Below are positions 15,663 through 22,521 of a stretch of DNA of 24,698 nucleotides, one piece after another. This DNA is from an uncultured Bdellovibrionales bacterium. GTDB taxonomy: Bacteria > Bdellovibrionota > Bdellovibrionia > Bdellovibrionales > JAMPXM01. Under the pieces are notes generated by a model. The model saw only the letters and a program-made list of their open reading frames with translations, was not told the DNA's origin and made no database searches. Every line of letters starts with the position of its first letter. Positions within the stretch are counted from its first letter, which is position 1. A program made the position numbers and the translations under genes. The stretch is taken from contig CALBDW010000140.1 of assembly GCA_937927435.1 (NCBI GenBank), forward strand, positions 1 to 24,698, written 5' to 3'.

Positions 15663-16139
15663 ATGTCCTGGAAAGATGTTATTCGTCGCGCAAGAAAAGC
15701 GGCTTACGAAGGCAAATCACCTTCGACCCAAGCCGGCGAGTTCGTGCGTGAAGAGATCGAGCATGTGCGCTCGGGAAAACACCGCGTGAGTTCGCTCAAG
15801 CAGGCATTAGCCATCGCGCTTTCAAAAGCCCGCCGAGCCGGTATCCGGCTGGCGCGCCCGATGGGGGGCATGAAAGAGGCGGCAGTCGACGGTCAAGCGA
15901 AAGGAAGTCCGTCCGGTGCGACCAAGCAGGAGTCGGCGGAAGCTGTATCCACTCGCTCGCTTTCCCGTCATGCGCGGCAAACCGCGAAGAAGCGGGGGGC
16001 AGCGGCTCGACGGAAATCGGCCAGAAAAGCCGTGCGGACGAAAGGAGCGGCGGGGCGGAAACGCGCGGCCCGGAAAGCCGCCGCGACTCGTGCGCGGCAG
16101 CGTTCGGGCGTTAAGCATAAGCGCGAGACAACTCGTTGA
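15663..16139 (+). CDS. DUF6496-like protein with histone-H1-like basic tail
   Basis: 158 residues. The first ~62 residues (GKSPSTQAGEFVREEIEHVR, then S-G-K-H-R and a Lys-Gln-Ala-Ile-Ala-like helix ending LSKARRAGIRL) match the small domain I know as DUF6496, found in many proteobacteria. The C-terminal ~60 residues are a repetitive Lys/Arg/Ala tail like histone H1 or AlgP, which would bind nucleic acid non-specifically. No membrane segment. GGAGG (15654-15658) lies 4 bp before the ATG, preceded by a small ACCTG/CAGGT hairpin. The last 29 bp overlap the 3' end of the convergent nicotinamidase-like gene. Confidence 0.8.
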   Translation: MSWKDVIRRARKAAYEGKSPSTQAGEFVREEIEHVRSGKHRVSSLKQALAIALSKARRAGIRLARPMGGMKEAAVDGQAKGSPSGATKQESAEAVSTRSLSRHARQTAKKRGAAARRKSARKAVRTKGAAGRKRAARKAAATRARQRSGVKHKRETTR

Positions 16140-16722
16140 TGATTTCCGCACTTGTAGCCAGTCGCACTCCGCGCGCAGAAAGTTCTTTCAGCGCGCGTTC
16201 ACCGGCTTCCGGGTCAATCGCCTTCGTCGCGTCGGTCGCGAGTGTCACACCGAATCCCATGTCGAGAGCGTCGCGGAGTGTGGCGAGCACGCACACATCC
16301 AGAGCGATTCCCGCGGCGACGAGGTGATTGACGTTCCTGAACCGCAAATAGGTTTCCAGATCGAAACCAAAGTAATTGCGCCCCCGGAAGGCGGAATACT
16401 GGTCTTCGTCGGTATCCATGTATTTGGAGAACACGATAGCGGAGTCCGGAAGTTTCAGCGCCTCGGGGAATTCCGATCCTCGGGTTTCTCGAACGCAATG
16501 GCAGGGCCAGGGGCCTCCGCGTTCCATGAACGAAATATGGTCTTCAGGGTGCCAGTCCCGGGTCGCGAGAATCGGAGCGTTGTTCTCGACGAATTCGCGG
16601 ATCAGGCTGTTGGCCGGAGAAATGATCGTGTCGCCGCCGGGTACCGCAAGCGACCCGCCAGGAAGGAAGTCATTTTGGATGTGAATGAGAAGCAGGGCTG
16701 TTTGTTGGGGATTTAGATCCAC
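16111..16722 (-). CDS. pncA: Nicotinamidase/isochorismatase-family hydrolase with Asp-to-His change
   Basis: Family members such as PncA deamidate nicotinamide to nicotinate in NAD salvage. From the chosen GTG start (203 residues) the metal site is D56, H58 (RDWHPEDH) and H75 (PCHCV), the catalytic Lys is K100 (FSKYMD, before DQYSAF) and the nucleophile is C144 (GIALDVCVLAT). The triad Asp of the usual V-D-x-Q-N-D-F motif is His here (LLLIHIQNDF, H14, codon CAC), one base from Asp. So the fold and four of five key sites are conserved, but activity is uncertain. Start: GTG at 16722 has AGAGG 7 bp upstream. The ATG at 16758 (12 residues longer) has GGAGG only one base before it, which is too close. 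It overlaps the upstream convergent gene by 29 bp. Confidence 0.85.
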   Translation of the reverse strand: MDLNPQQTALLLIHIQNDFLPGGSLAVPGGDTIISPANSLIREFVENNAPILATRDWHPEDHISFMERGGPWPCHCVRETRGSEFPEALKLPDSAIVFSKYMDTDEDQYSAFRGRNYFGFDLETYLRFRNVNHLVAAGIALDVCVLATLRDALDMGFGVTLATDATKAIDPEAGERALKELSARGVRLATSAEIINELSRAYA

Positions 16723-16899
16723 GTCCGCACCTCTTTTTTGGGGATCTTCTTTCCTCATACCTCCGGCTTTGTGTTCGTGGCCATGAGCTTCGACTGAATT
16801 GCATGAAACCGAAGAGAGGCCGGCGTTTGAAAGGGCGTCTTTAGGGAAAACCGTTGCGTCGTGGTGACCCGGTGAAGTTCGCGGTAAGCTTTATTGACT

Positions 16900-18624
16900 A
16901 TGGGACAAGTACGGAACTCAGAGGTCGCCGATCTCTTCACGCTTGTCGCAAATCTACTCGATATCCAAGGGGCGAACCCCTTTCGGGTTCGCGCTTACCG
17001 GAATGCCGCGCGAGTTTTGGCGAATGAAAGTCGTAGCGTGGCCGAAATGGTCGATCGCGATCATGAACTGGAAACGTTGCCCGGCATAGGGCGTGACCTT
17101 GCGGAGAAGATCGCGGAAATCGTTCACTCGGGGCACCTTCCGCTGCTTCAGGAACTTGAAAAGAAAACGCCGCCCTCGCTCGTCTCGCTGATGAAAATTC
17201 CGTCGCTGGGGCCGAAGCGCGTCCGCGTTCTTTATGAAAAACTCGGCGTAAAAAATATAGACGATCTAAAGGAGGCGGCGGAGGCGGGGAAAATCAGAGA
17301 ACTTCCTGGTTTCAGCGAAAAGTCCGAGAGGCACATCCTCGAAGAAATAAGGAAGCTCCGTCTTCGTGGAGCCGAGCGGATGAAATGGGCGGATGCCGAA
17401 GAAGTCGTGCGAGAACTTGTTCCTTATCTCGAAGATGTCGAGGGAGTGAAACGAGTCACCGTCGCTGGAAGTTTCCGGCGGAAACGTGAAACCGTAGGAG
17501 ACCTCGACATTCTGGTAGCGTGTTCGAAGAGTTCCCCAGTCATGGAGCGGTTCATCCATTATCCGGAAGTCGGCGAGATTGTCTCGCACGGTCCGACGCG
17601 CTCAATTGTCATCTTACGATCGGGTTTGCAGGTCGACGTGAGGGTCGTGCCCGAAATCAGCTACGGTGCGGCGCTTGTTTACTTCACGGGATCTAAAAGC
17701 CACTCGATCAAAATGCGTGGTATGGCTGTTAAATCGGGGCTCAAGATCAATGAGTACGGTGTCTACCGCGGCAAACGGCGGATCGCCGGCCGGACAGAAG
17801 AAGAAGTGTACCGCGCAGTCGGGTTGCCGTACATCGAACCGGAGCTTCGCGAGGACCGAGGTGAAATCGAAGCCGCCTTAAAGGGGAGGCTGCCGAAACT
17901 CGTCGAAATCGGGGACATTCGCGGCGATTTGCACTCACATACGCTGGCCACGGATGGAGCTAATACGCTCGAGGGAATGGCCGAGGCGGCGAAGAAGTTG
18001 GGCTACGAATACCTTGCGATCACCGATCACAGCCGTCATCTCACGGTCGCGAAAGGACTCGACGAAGAACGACTGATGCAGCAGATCCGGGAAATCGACC
18101 GTCTGAACGAAAAACTTGTTGGGATCGTCTTATTGAAAGCGATCGAAGTTGATATATTGGAAGACGGGGAACTAGACCTTCCCGACCGTGTACTCAGGCA
18201 TCTCGATTTACGGGTCTGCTCGATTCATCATCGTTTCGGCCTATCCCGTGAAAAACAAACTGAGCGGCTGATCCGGGCCATGGATAATCCGTACTTCAAT
18301 ATTCTCGGGCATCTCACCGGTCGCTTGATCAATAGGCGTGAAGGCTACGATATTGACTTCGAACGCGTCTTCGCTGCAGCCAAAGAACGCGGATGTTTTA
18401 TTGAAATAAACTCGCAACCCGAGCGGCTGGATGCCGACGACACGCTTTGCCGGCAGGCGAAGGAAATGGGCCTTAAGTTCGCTATTTCGTCGGATGCCCA
18501 TAGCGTCGAGTCATTGAAGTTCATGCGCTTTGGAGTCAGCCAGGCCCGACGTGGCTGGATAGAAGCGGACGACGTCATTAACACAAGGCCTTTAAAGGAG
18601 TTGAAACGCCTTTTAGTCAGGTAG
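16900..18624 (+). CDS. polX: DNA polymerase X with PHP exonuclease domain
   Basis: 574 residues: an N-terminal HhH-containing lyase-like domain (NPFRVRAYRNAAR, LETLPGIGRDLAEKI, KIPSLGPKRVRVL), the nucleotidyltransferase palm with GSFRRKRETVGDLDIL (190-205, metal ligands D201 and D203), and a C-terminal PHP 3'-5' exonuclease domain starting GDLHSHT (H345, H347), then ITDHSRHL, SIHHRFGL, NILGHLTGRL and ISSDAHS. These enzymes fill short gaps in base-excision repair. All expected active-site motifs are present and the length is standard. I use ATG 16900; the TTG at 16894 is also in frame but neither has a clear ribosome-binding site. The 3' end overlaps the convergent carbonic anhydrase gene by 12 bp. 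Confidence 0.96.
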   Translation: MGQVRNSEVADLFTLVANLLDIQGANPFRVRAYRNAARVLANESRSVAEMVDRDHELETLPGIGRDLAEKIAEIVHSGHLPLLQELEKKTPPSLVSLMKIPSLGPKRVRVLYEKLGVKNIDDLKEAAEAGKIRELPGFSEKSERHILEEIRKLRLRGAERMKWADAEEVVRELVPYLEDVEGVKRVTVAGSFRRKRETVGDLDILVACSKSSPVMERFIHYPEVGEIVSHGPTRSIVILRSGLQVDVRVVPEISYGAALVYFTGSKSHSIKMRGMAVKSGLKINEYGVYRGKRRIAGRTEEEVYRAVGLPYIEPELREDRGEIEAALKGRLPKLVEIGDIRGDLHSHTLATDGANTLEGMAEAAKKLGYEYLAITDHSRHLTVAKGLDEERLMQQIREIDRLNEKLVGIVLLKAIEVDILEDGELDLPDRVLRHLDLRVCSIHHRFGLSREKQTERLIRAMDNPYFNILGHLTGRLINRREGYDIDFERVFAAAKERGCFIEINSQPERLDADDTLCRQAKEMGLKFAISSDAHSVESLKFMRFGVSQARRGWIEADDVINTRPLKELKRLLVR

Positions 18625-19281
18625 GTTCTTAAGAAGACGTTCCGCGACCTCTCGATCAAATTCGACGAACCGCTTTTGTTCTTCATCGTAAACGTAAACG
18701 GAGGCTGTTTTGAGTTCAAACCACCAACCGTAGATCCGCAAGGTTCCGGCTTCAAGGCGTGAACGCACAAGGGGATAGGTTTTCAGGTGCTCGATTTGTT
18801 TGAGAACATTAAGTTGCGAAAGACGGTTGTGCAGCGGAAGTTCCTGCGCGAAGTCAGGGTTAGCGTCAAGATATTCGAGGGAAGCCGCTCCGTTCCTTAA
18901 CCAGTCGGAAAGATTAGGTGTCTCGCGAGAGACTTTTCCTTTCAACAGCGCGTGCATGGCTCCGCATTCGGAATGTCCGCAAATGATAATCGATGAAACA
19001 TTCAGTGACGCAAGTGCGAACTCGATCGCGGCCGCCTCCGATTTGTCGGAGTAGGAGACGCCGTTGCGGTCGCAAGGTGGAATCATATTTCCGATATTGC
19101 GAACGACGAAGACGTCTCCCGGGTTTGTCGACGCGAAAACATTGACGGCCACGCGGCTGTCGGAGCAGGCCACAAAAAGAGCGTCCGGCGATTGGCCGAG
19201 CGCCAGTTGCGCGAAGGTTTCGCGGTAGTCGGGCCGAGTTTTCTCGCGGAACTCGATGATGCCTTGAATGAGTTTTTTCAT
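18613..19281 (-). CDS. Beta-class carbonic anhydrase
   Basis: Interconverts CO2 and bicarbonate. 222 residues from ATG 19281, normal length for the family. Zinc ligands C39 (ACSDSRV, with the D41-R43 dyad), H103 and C106 (CGHSECGAM); VVRNIGN at 59-65 is also diagnostic. GTLRIYGWWFELKTASVYVYD near the end is the usual C-terminal strand of the plant/bacterial type. The open frame extends 14 codons to a TTG at 19323, without a ribosome-binding site; the shorter ATG start matches the usual MKKLIQGIIEFRE beginning. No signal peptide, so cytoplasmic. It lies downstream of a strong terminator and so has its own transcription unit. Confidence 0.95.
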   Translation of the reverse strand: MKKLIQGIIEFREKTRPDYRETFAQLALGQSPDALFVACSDSRVAVNVFASTNPGDVFVVRNIGNMIPPCDRNGVSYSDKSEAAAIEFALASLNVSSIIICGHSECGAMHALLKGKVSRETPNLSDWLRNGAASLEYLDANPDFAQELPLHNRLSQLNVLKQIEHLKTYPLVRSRLEAGTLRIYGWWFELKTASVYVYDEEQKRFVEFDREVAERLLKNLPD

Positions 19282-19339
19282 GCCTGGATAGGTTAATTCG
19301 AACCGGCCTGAAAGAGCACTCAATTTCGTGAGCGGGACG

Positions 19340-19366
19340 AAAAAAGGTGCGGCGCGGCCGCACCTT
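19340..19366 (-). terminator. Rho-independent terminator of the ferritin-like operon
   Basis: Perfect 10-base arms (AAGGTGCGGC 19344-19353, GCCGCACCTT 19357-19366) with a three-base loop. Read on the minus strand the stem is followed directly by a run of six T (A-run at 19340-19345 on the plus strand). It begins 29 bp after the stop of the ferritin-like gene ending at 19395 and shields the carbonic anhydrase gene from read-through. Confidence 0.93.
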
Positions 19367-19394
19367 GAAGTGGAGGGTCCATTATGTGGATCCG

Positions 19395-20147
19395 TTAATG
19401 ACGCTGGTGCCGGACGACTTTATTGCTGACGACAAGCTCCGTGAGCCAGTTTCGGACTTCTTTCAGATGCCGGTCCTCGGCCTCCTTGGCTTCTTGGAAG
19501 TCGTCGCGCATGTCTTGAAGTCCCGCCTCATCCGTGAGGCGGATCAGCATGTCCCATCCGTCGTTGTCTAAAAGTTCAGCCGCCAAGACCGCGTGGGCCG
19601 ACTGCGCGATGTTCGTGCGCGGGTCGTTCACCACGGCGACCAGCCCTTTGCCGATCACCGCGGCGACATCCGCACATGGGGTAACCGCGGTTGGGTCTCC
19701 GCCCAGGCGTTTGATGGCTTCGTTGAGCAGTTGAAAGTGACGGACTTCCTCTATGTAAATGTCGTGCAGAAAAGAAAGAGAGGAATCCGGTAACACCGTT
19801 TCACACTTGAGAATAAAAGCTTCGTACAGCCTTGCTCCCGATCTTTCGAAGGCAAGTCGCTCGCCGATTTTGTCGATGAGGACTTCGGGATGTCCGCCGG
19901 TCAGTTTTTGGATGCCGGAAACGGCCATGCCTTTCAGACTCGCTGGCGGCGGGACCGAGCCGATGTCTCCCCATTCGCGGATGTATTCCTGCTTGATATC
20001 TTCGTGAGTCAAAGTCGGGAAGGGATCGTCCTCGGCCTGTGCGATGAGCTTAAACTCATCGTCCTGGTTATCCAGCATCTCGCGGGCGAAACGAGGAGCG
20101 ACTCCTAATCCTGTTTTATTTTGTCCAATGTAGACGGATTCTTTCAT
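19395..20147 (-). CDS. Ferritin-like diiron protein (second of a pair)
   Basis: 250 residues. After an N-terminal extension of about 90 residues (including REWGDIGSVPPPASLKG) comes a four-helix bundle with a full set of rubrerythrin-order ligands: E101 (AFERSGARLYE), E134 and H137 (IEEVRHFQLL), E191 (LAAELLDND) and E224 and H227 (AEDRHLKEV). It therefore probably binds two irons (or manganese) and could detoxify peroxide, oxidise Fe(II) or store metal; which one cannot be read from the sequence. No rubredoxin-like Cys4 domain and no signal peptide. Its ATG overlaps the upstream gene's TGA by 4 bp, and a strong terminator follows, so the two genes form one operon with coupled translation. Confidence 0.82.
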   Translation of the reverse strand: MKESVYIGQNKTGLGVAPRFAREMLDNQDDEFKLIAQAEDDPFPTLTHEDIKQEYIREWGDIGSVPPPASLKGMAVSGIQKLTGGHPEVLIDKIGERLAFERSGARLYEAFILKCETVLPDSSLSFLHDIYIEEVRHFQLLNEAIKRLGGDPTAVTPCADVAAVIGKGLVAVVNDPRTNIAQSAHAVLAAELLDNDGWDMLIRLTDEAGLQDMRDDFQEAKEAEDRHLKEVRNWLTELVVSNKVVRHQRH

Positions 20148-21364
20148 AGTCTCGTTTCCTCTTGACGTTCAAAAAGGTTTTCGTCGGCCGGGATTTCGGG
20201 CGGATTTTCACGGTTGAGTTCGCCGCCCGGAGCCCACCAATAATATCGGCTGACGGCCGCCGCCGGATCGCCGTGTGCGTGCACGGTTCTGCGGTATTTC
20301 CGTGTCGCCTCGCTTTCGAGTTCCGCGGGAACGAATTCGGTTCCGCGCGCCCGAAGGTCGACTTCTTCCAAAACGCAGCTGCGGACGAATTCCCGGTTGC
20401 TTCGCATCGGCAGGGGGTCAGGGAAAGTTTTAGGCAGAATCTCGGCGATATCGCGCTTTTCGGTTTTTTCGAATAAGTCGCTCACGTAGCGCAGGTGAGC
20501 GAGTTCGAAATCGAGGAAGCGCTCCCAAATCGCTTTGATGCGCGGATTCGTTTCCTGTTCCATGCAGGTGTAGTAGAGATACGCTTCGTTCACTTCGTGC
20601 ATGACCCAGCGCTCGAGCCACGATTGGTTCGGGTCGATCATCGAGCTGTAATGGGTCACGTGCTGTTCTTCGACCGAAGCGATTTCCGCGTAAATCTGCC
20701 GCGCGACCGGGTCGCTGAACATGGGCCCGATGTTCATATAGTAATTCCATGTTTGCTGTTCGGCTGCCATGATTGTGAGCGCGTTGAACTGCGTGATCGG
20801 ATCGGCCTTCTTACCGTCGAAGTGGTTCCGCACGTCGTCCATCGGGTCGCGATGGTGATAGAAAGTGGGGCGCCCCGGCAGGATGTCCGTGTATCCCTGG
20901 AGGATATCCGCCGCATCTTTCCCTTCGAGGCGGTCAAGAAGCGCCGAATAGCGGAAGAGGTGGTCGAAGTCTTCTAGAAGACCGAATCGGTAGCACTGAG
21001 CCAGATATTCGTCGGGTTCGATTTGTGCCACGGCCGCCGTGATTTCGGTCGCGACCTGCTCGTAGATGATCGTGGTTTCAAGCGGCGACAGGTCAGCAGG
21101 GAGAAGCCAATTGATCGTCGTCGCCTGTTGCTGCTCAACGCGACGGACTTTTGCCAGGTGCCGCCTCATTTCCGTGTCGGAAACGCGCGCGAAGCATCGC
21201 GAGAAATGGATGCTCTCCAGTTCGATGCCGTTCATGAGAACGACGCGAACTTTTGTAAGCGCGTCATCATCGAGTTTGCTGACTGGCTCCTGGACGAGAT
21301 TTTTCCAAGAGGAGATTTGTCTCTCGAGCGGGTAACCGCGGCTTCGATGCAAGTCTAAACTCAT
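20144..21364 (-). CDS. Large ferritin-like protein with two helical bundles
   Basis: 406 residues from the ATG at 21364, which has GAGAGGG five bases upstream (the frame extends 15 codons further without support). The C-terminal half holds a rubrerythrin-order site: E202 (MAAEQQTWNYYM), E232 and H235 (VEEQHVTHY), E257 or E260 (HEVNEAYLYY) and E287 and H290 (FELAHLRYV). The N-terminal half has a second, less regular set (E50 and H53 in ELESIHF, E77, E102 or E107, E131 and H135 in LEDFDHLFRYS). This suggests two tandem bundles, perhaps one degenerate. I recall uncharacterised proteins of this kind from several bacteria but no defined function. The C-terminal ~60 residues are Trp/Tyr- and Pro-rich (YYWWAPGG). 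First gene of a two-gene operon. Confidence 0.78.
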   Translation of the reverse strand: MSLDLHRSRGYPLERQISSWKNLVQEPVSKLDDDALTKVRVVLMNGIELESIHFSRCFARVSDTEMRRHLAKVRRVEQQQATTINWLLPADLSPLETTIIYEQVATEITAAVAQIEPDEYLAQCYRFGLLEDFDHLFRYSALLDRLEGKDAADILQGYTDILPGRPTFYHHRDPMDDVRNHFDGKKADPITQFNALTIMAAEQQTWNYYMNIGPMFSDPVARQIYAEIASVEEQHVTHYSSMIDPNQSWLERWVMHEVNEAYLYYTCMEQETNPRIKAIWERFLDFELAHLRYVSDLFEKTEKRDIAEILPKTFPDPLPMRSNREFVRSCVLEEVDLRARGTEFVPAELESEATRKYRRTVHAHGDPAAAVSRYYWWAPGGELNRENPPEIPADENLFERQEETRL

Positions 21365-21385
21365 GTTTTCCCTCTCGCTGGAAGA

Positions 21386-21403
21386 GCGCCGGGTCTCCGG
21401 CGC
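21386..21403 (-). other. Leader hairpin of the ferritin-like operon
   Basis: Perfect 7-base arms GCGCCGG and CCGGCGC with a four-base loop, in the probable 5' untranslated region about 10 bases before the ribosome-binding site (21370-21376) on the minus strand. No T-run follows, so it is not an intrinsic terminator. The rest of the 209-bp gap up to 21573 shows no gene and no promoter that I can support. Confidence 0.45.
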
Positions 21404-21573
21404 CCGCAATTTCAGGGAAATCCTAGAGCGGGATTTAGCGAAAGGAATTGGCGGTTCGGTTAAAGGTTAATGTCGATTCCATATAGGGCTCGAAGAAGTC
21501 CCGTCGGAAGAGAGGCGAAAAGGTTCTGTTTTTCCTCTTCTGTCCCAATGTGAAATTTCAGGTCGCCTGGGAT

Positions 21574-22128
21574 TCACAAGCCGAACAGGACCGCAAATCC
21601 GAAGCCCGTGAATGAGAGGCTAGCGAAAATCCGGATCCACTTCATCGGAATTCGCTTTAGGAGGGAGTCGCCGGCGAAGACGGCGAGAGCGTTTGAAAAC
21701 ATCATTCCGAGCGTTGTTCCGAGTGTTACGAGTGACGTGTTCGAATAGTGGGCGCCAAGAGCGATTGTCGCAAGCTGGGTCTTATCCCCCATTTCGGCGA
21801 GAAAAAACGCGATGACCGTCGTCAAAAACGCTCCGAAGCGCCCTTTGGTTTCGTTTTCGTCGGCTTTATCGGGAATGAGAATCCAGATGGCGAAAGCGAA
21901 AAAGGTGAGGGCGAGAACCCATGTTAGAACTTCGGGGCTGACGAGGCTTGCGATGAAACCGCCTGACCAAGCGGCTAAGGCATGGTTCAAGACGGTCGCA
22001 ACGAAAATCCCGGCCATTATGGTCCACGGGGCTTTGAAACGCGCCGCCAGTACGAGGGCGAGAAGCTGTGTTTTATCACCCATCTCGCTTAGAAACACGA
22101 GGAGGGCGGAATTCAACAAGGTATCCAC
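21574..22128 (-). CDS. TMEM165/GDT1 (UPF0016) family cation transporter
   Basis: 184 residues, almost all membrane helix (about six segments), with the family's two signature motifs E-x-G-D-K-T: E15-T20 (LSEMGDKTQLLAL) and E112-T117 (LAEMGDKTQLATIAL). A short charged loop (PDKADENETKGR) separates the two repeat halves. Members transport Mn2+ and/or Ca2+; bacterial examples such as MneA of Vibrio export Mn2+. So manganese efflux across the inner membrane is the likeliest role, from family knowledge. GTG start, with AAGGA about 6 bp upstream. It diverges from dmeR across 120 bp that hold the dmeR operator; I see no yybP-ykoY-like riboswitch. Confidence 0.9.
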   Translation of the reverse strand: MDTLLNSALLVFLSEMGDKTQLLALVLAARFKAPWTIMAGIFVATVLNHALAAWSGGFIASLVSPEVLTWVLALTFFAFAIWILIPDKADENETKGRFGAFLTTVIAFFLAEMGDKTQLATIALGAHYSNTSLVTLGTTLGMMFSNALAVFAGDSLLKRIPMKWIRIFASLSFTGFGFAVLFGL

Positions 22129-22207
22129 GAAAAATCCTTAATTGGTCTTTCGCGATGCAAAACTAGCCAGCTATTCGACTTTAGACAACGAAATTTTCAG
22201 TTCATAC

Positions 22208-22236
22208 GTGACACGTGAACCGATGGATAGTATACT
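22208..22236 (+). promoter_or_regulatory. Probable sigma-70-type promoter of dmeRF
   Basis: GTGACA (22208-22213) and TATACT (22231-22236) are separated by exactly 17 bp; each matches five of six consensus bases. The predicted transcription start is about 22243, only some six bases before the dmeR ATG. The -10 box lies inside the operator. No experiment is implied; this is read from spacing and consensus. Confidence 0.65.
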
Positions 22237-22248
22237 CCCCTATACTAT
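22227..22248 (+). promoter_or_regulatory. DmeR/RcnR-type operator
   Basis: Perfect 8-base inverted repeat, ATAGTATA (22227-22234) and TATACTAT (22241-22248), flanking the C-tract CTCCCC. AT-rich inverted repeats around a G/C tract are the known target form of RcnR-type repressors, and as I recall rhizobial dmeR boxes look very similar. It covers the -10 box and the predicted transcription start and abuts the dmeR start codon, so bound repressor would block initiation. Confidence 0.85.
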
Positions 22249-22521
22249 ATGGGGCACACGATTAAGGATAAGAAAAGGATTCTTGCGAGAGTCAACCGGC
22301 TCAAGGGGCAATTGGAGGCCCTTGCGACGGCTGTTGAGGCGGATCAAGACTGCTATAAAATCATGCAGCTGCTAGCTTCCTGTCGGGGAGCTTTGCACGG
22401 CCTGATGGGGGATATCATCAATAACCATATCCGGGAGCACATCGTCGAGGCAGCTAATAAGACTGATGCATCCAAAGCGGGCGACGAACTGATCGAGATC
22501 ATGGAGAGTTTTTGGAAATGA
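22249..22521 (+). CDS. dmeR: Ni/Co-responsive repressor, RcnR/CsoR family
   Basis: 90 residues, all-helical DUF156 protein. It begins MGHTIKDKKRILARVNRLKGQ, very like RcnR. The metal fingerprint H3, C35 (DCYKIMQ), H60 (NNHIREH) and H64 is identical in position to that of E. coli RcnR, which senses Ni(II)/Co(II); formaldehyde sensors (FrmR) and Cu(I) sensors (CsoR) differ at these sites. An extra Cys45 is present. Metal binding should release DNA and induce the downstream exporter. The ATG directly follows the operator and has no Shine-Dalgarno, so the mRNA is probably nearly leaderless. The conserved H3 fixes this start. The stop overlaps the dmeF start (ATGA). Confidence 0.92.
   Translation: MGHTIKDKKRILARVNRLKGQLEALATAVEADQDCYKIMQLLASCRGALHGLMGDIINNHIREHIVEAANKTDASKAGDELIEIMESFWK

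Noticed and set aside
15978..16130. Repetitive region as a DNA repeat element
   Set aside because: The repetition is at protein level (Lys/Arg/Ala tail) with varied codons; it is coding sequence.
15916..16716. 266-residue open frame on the plus strand
   Set aside because: Spans two real genes (DUF6496-like and the nicotinamidase-like gene) in the wrong frame or strand; no protein-like motifs.
20495..20977. 160-residue open frame on the plus strand
   Set aside because: Antisense to the large ferritin-like gene; the sense strand shows the metal-ligand motifs.
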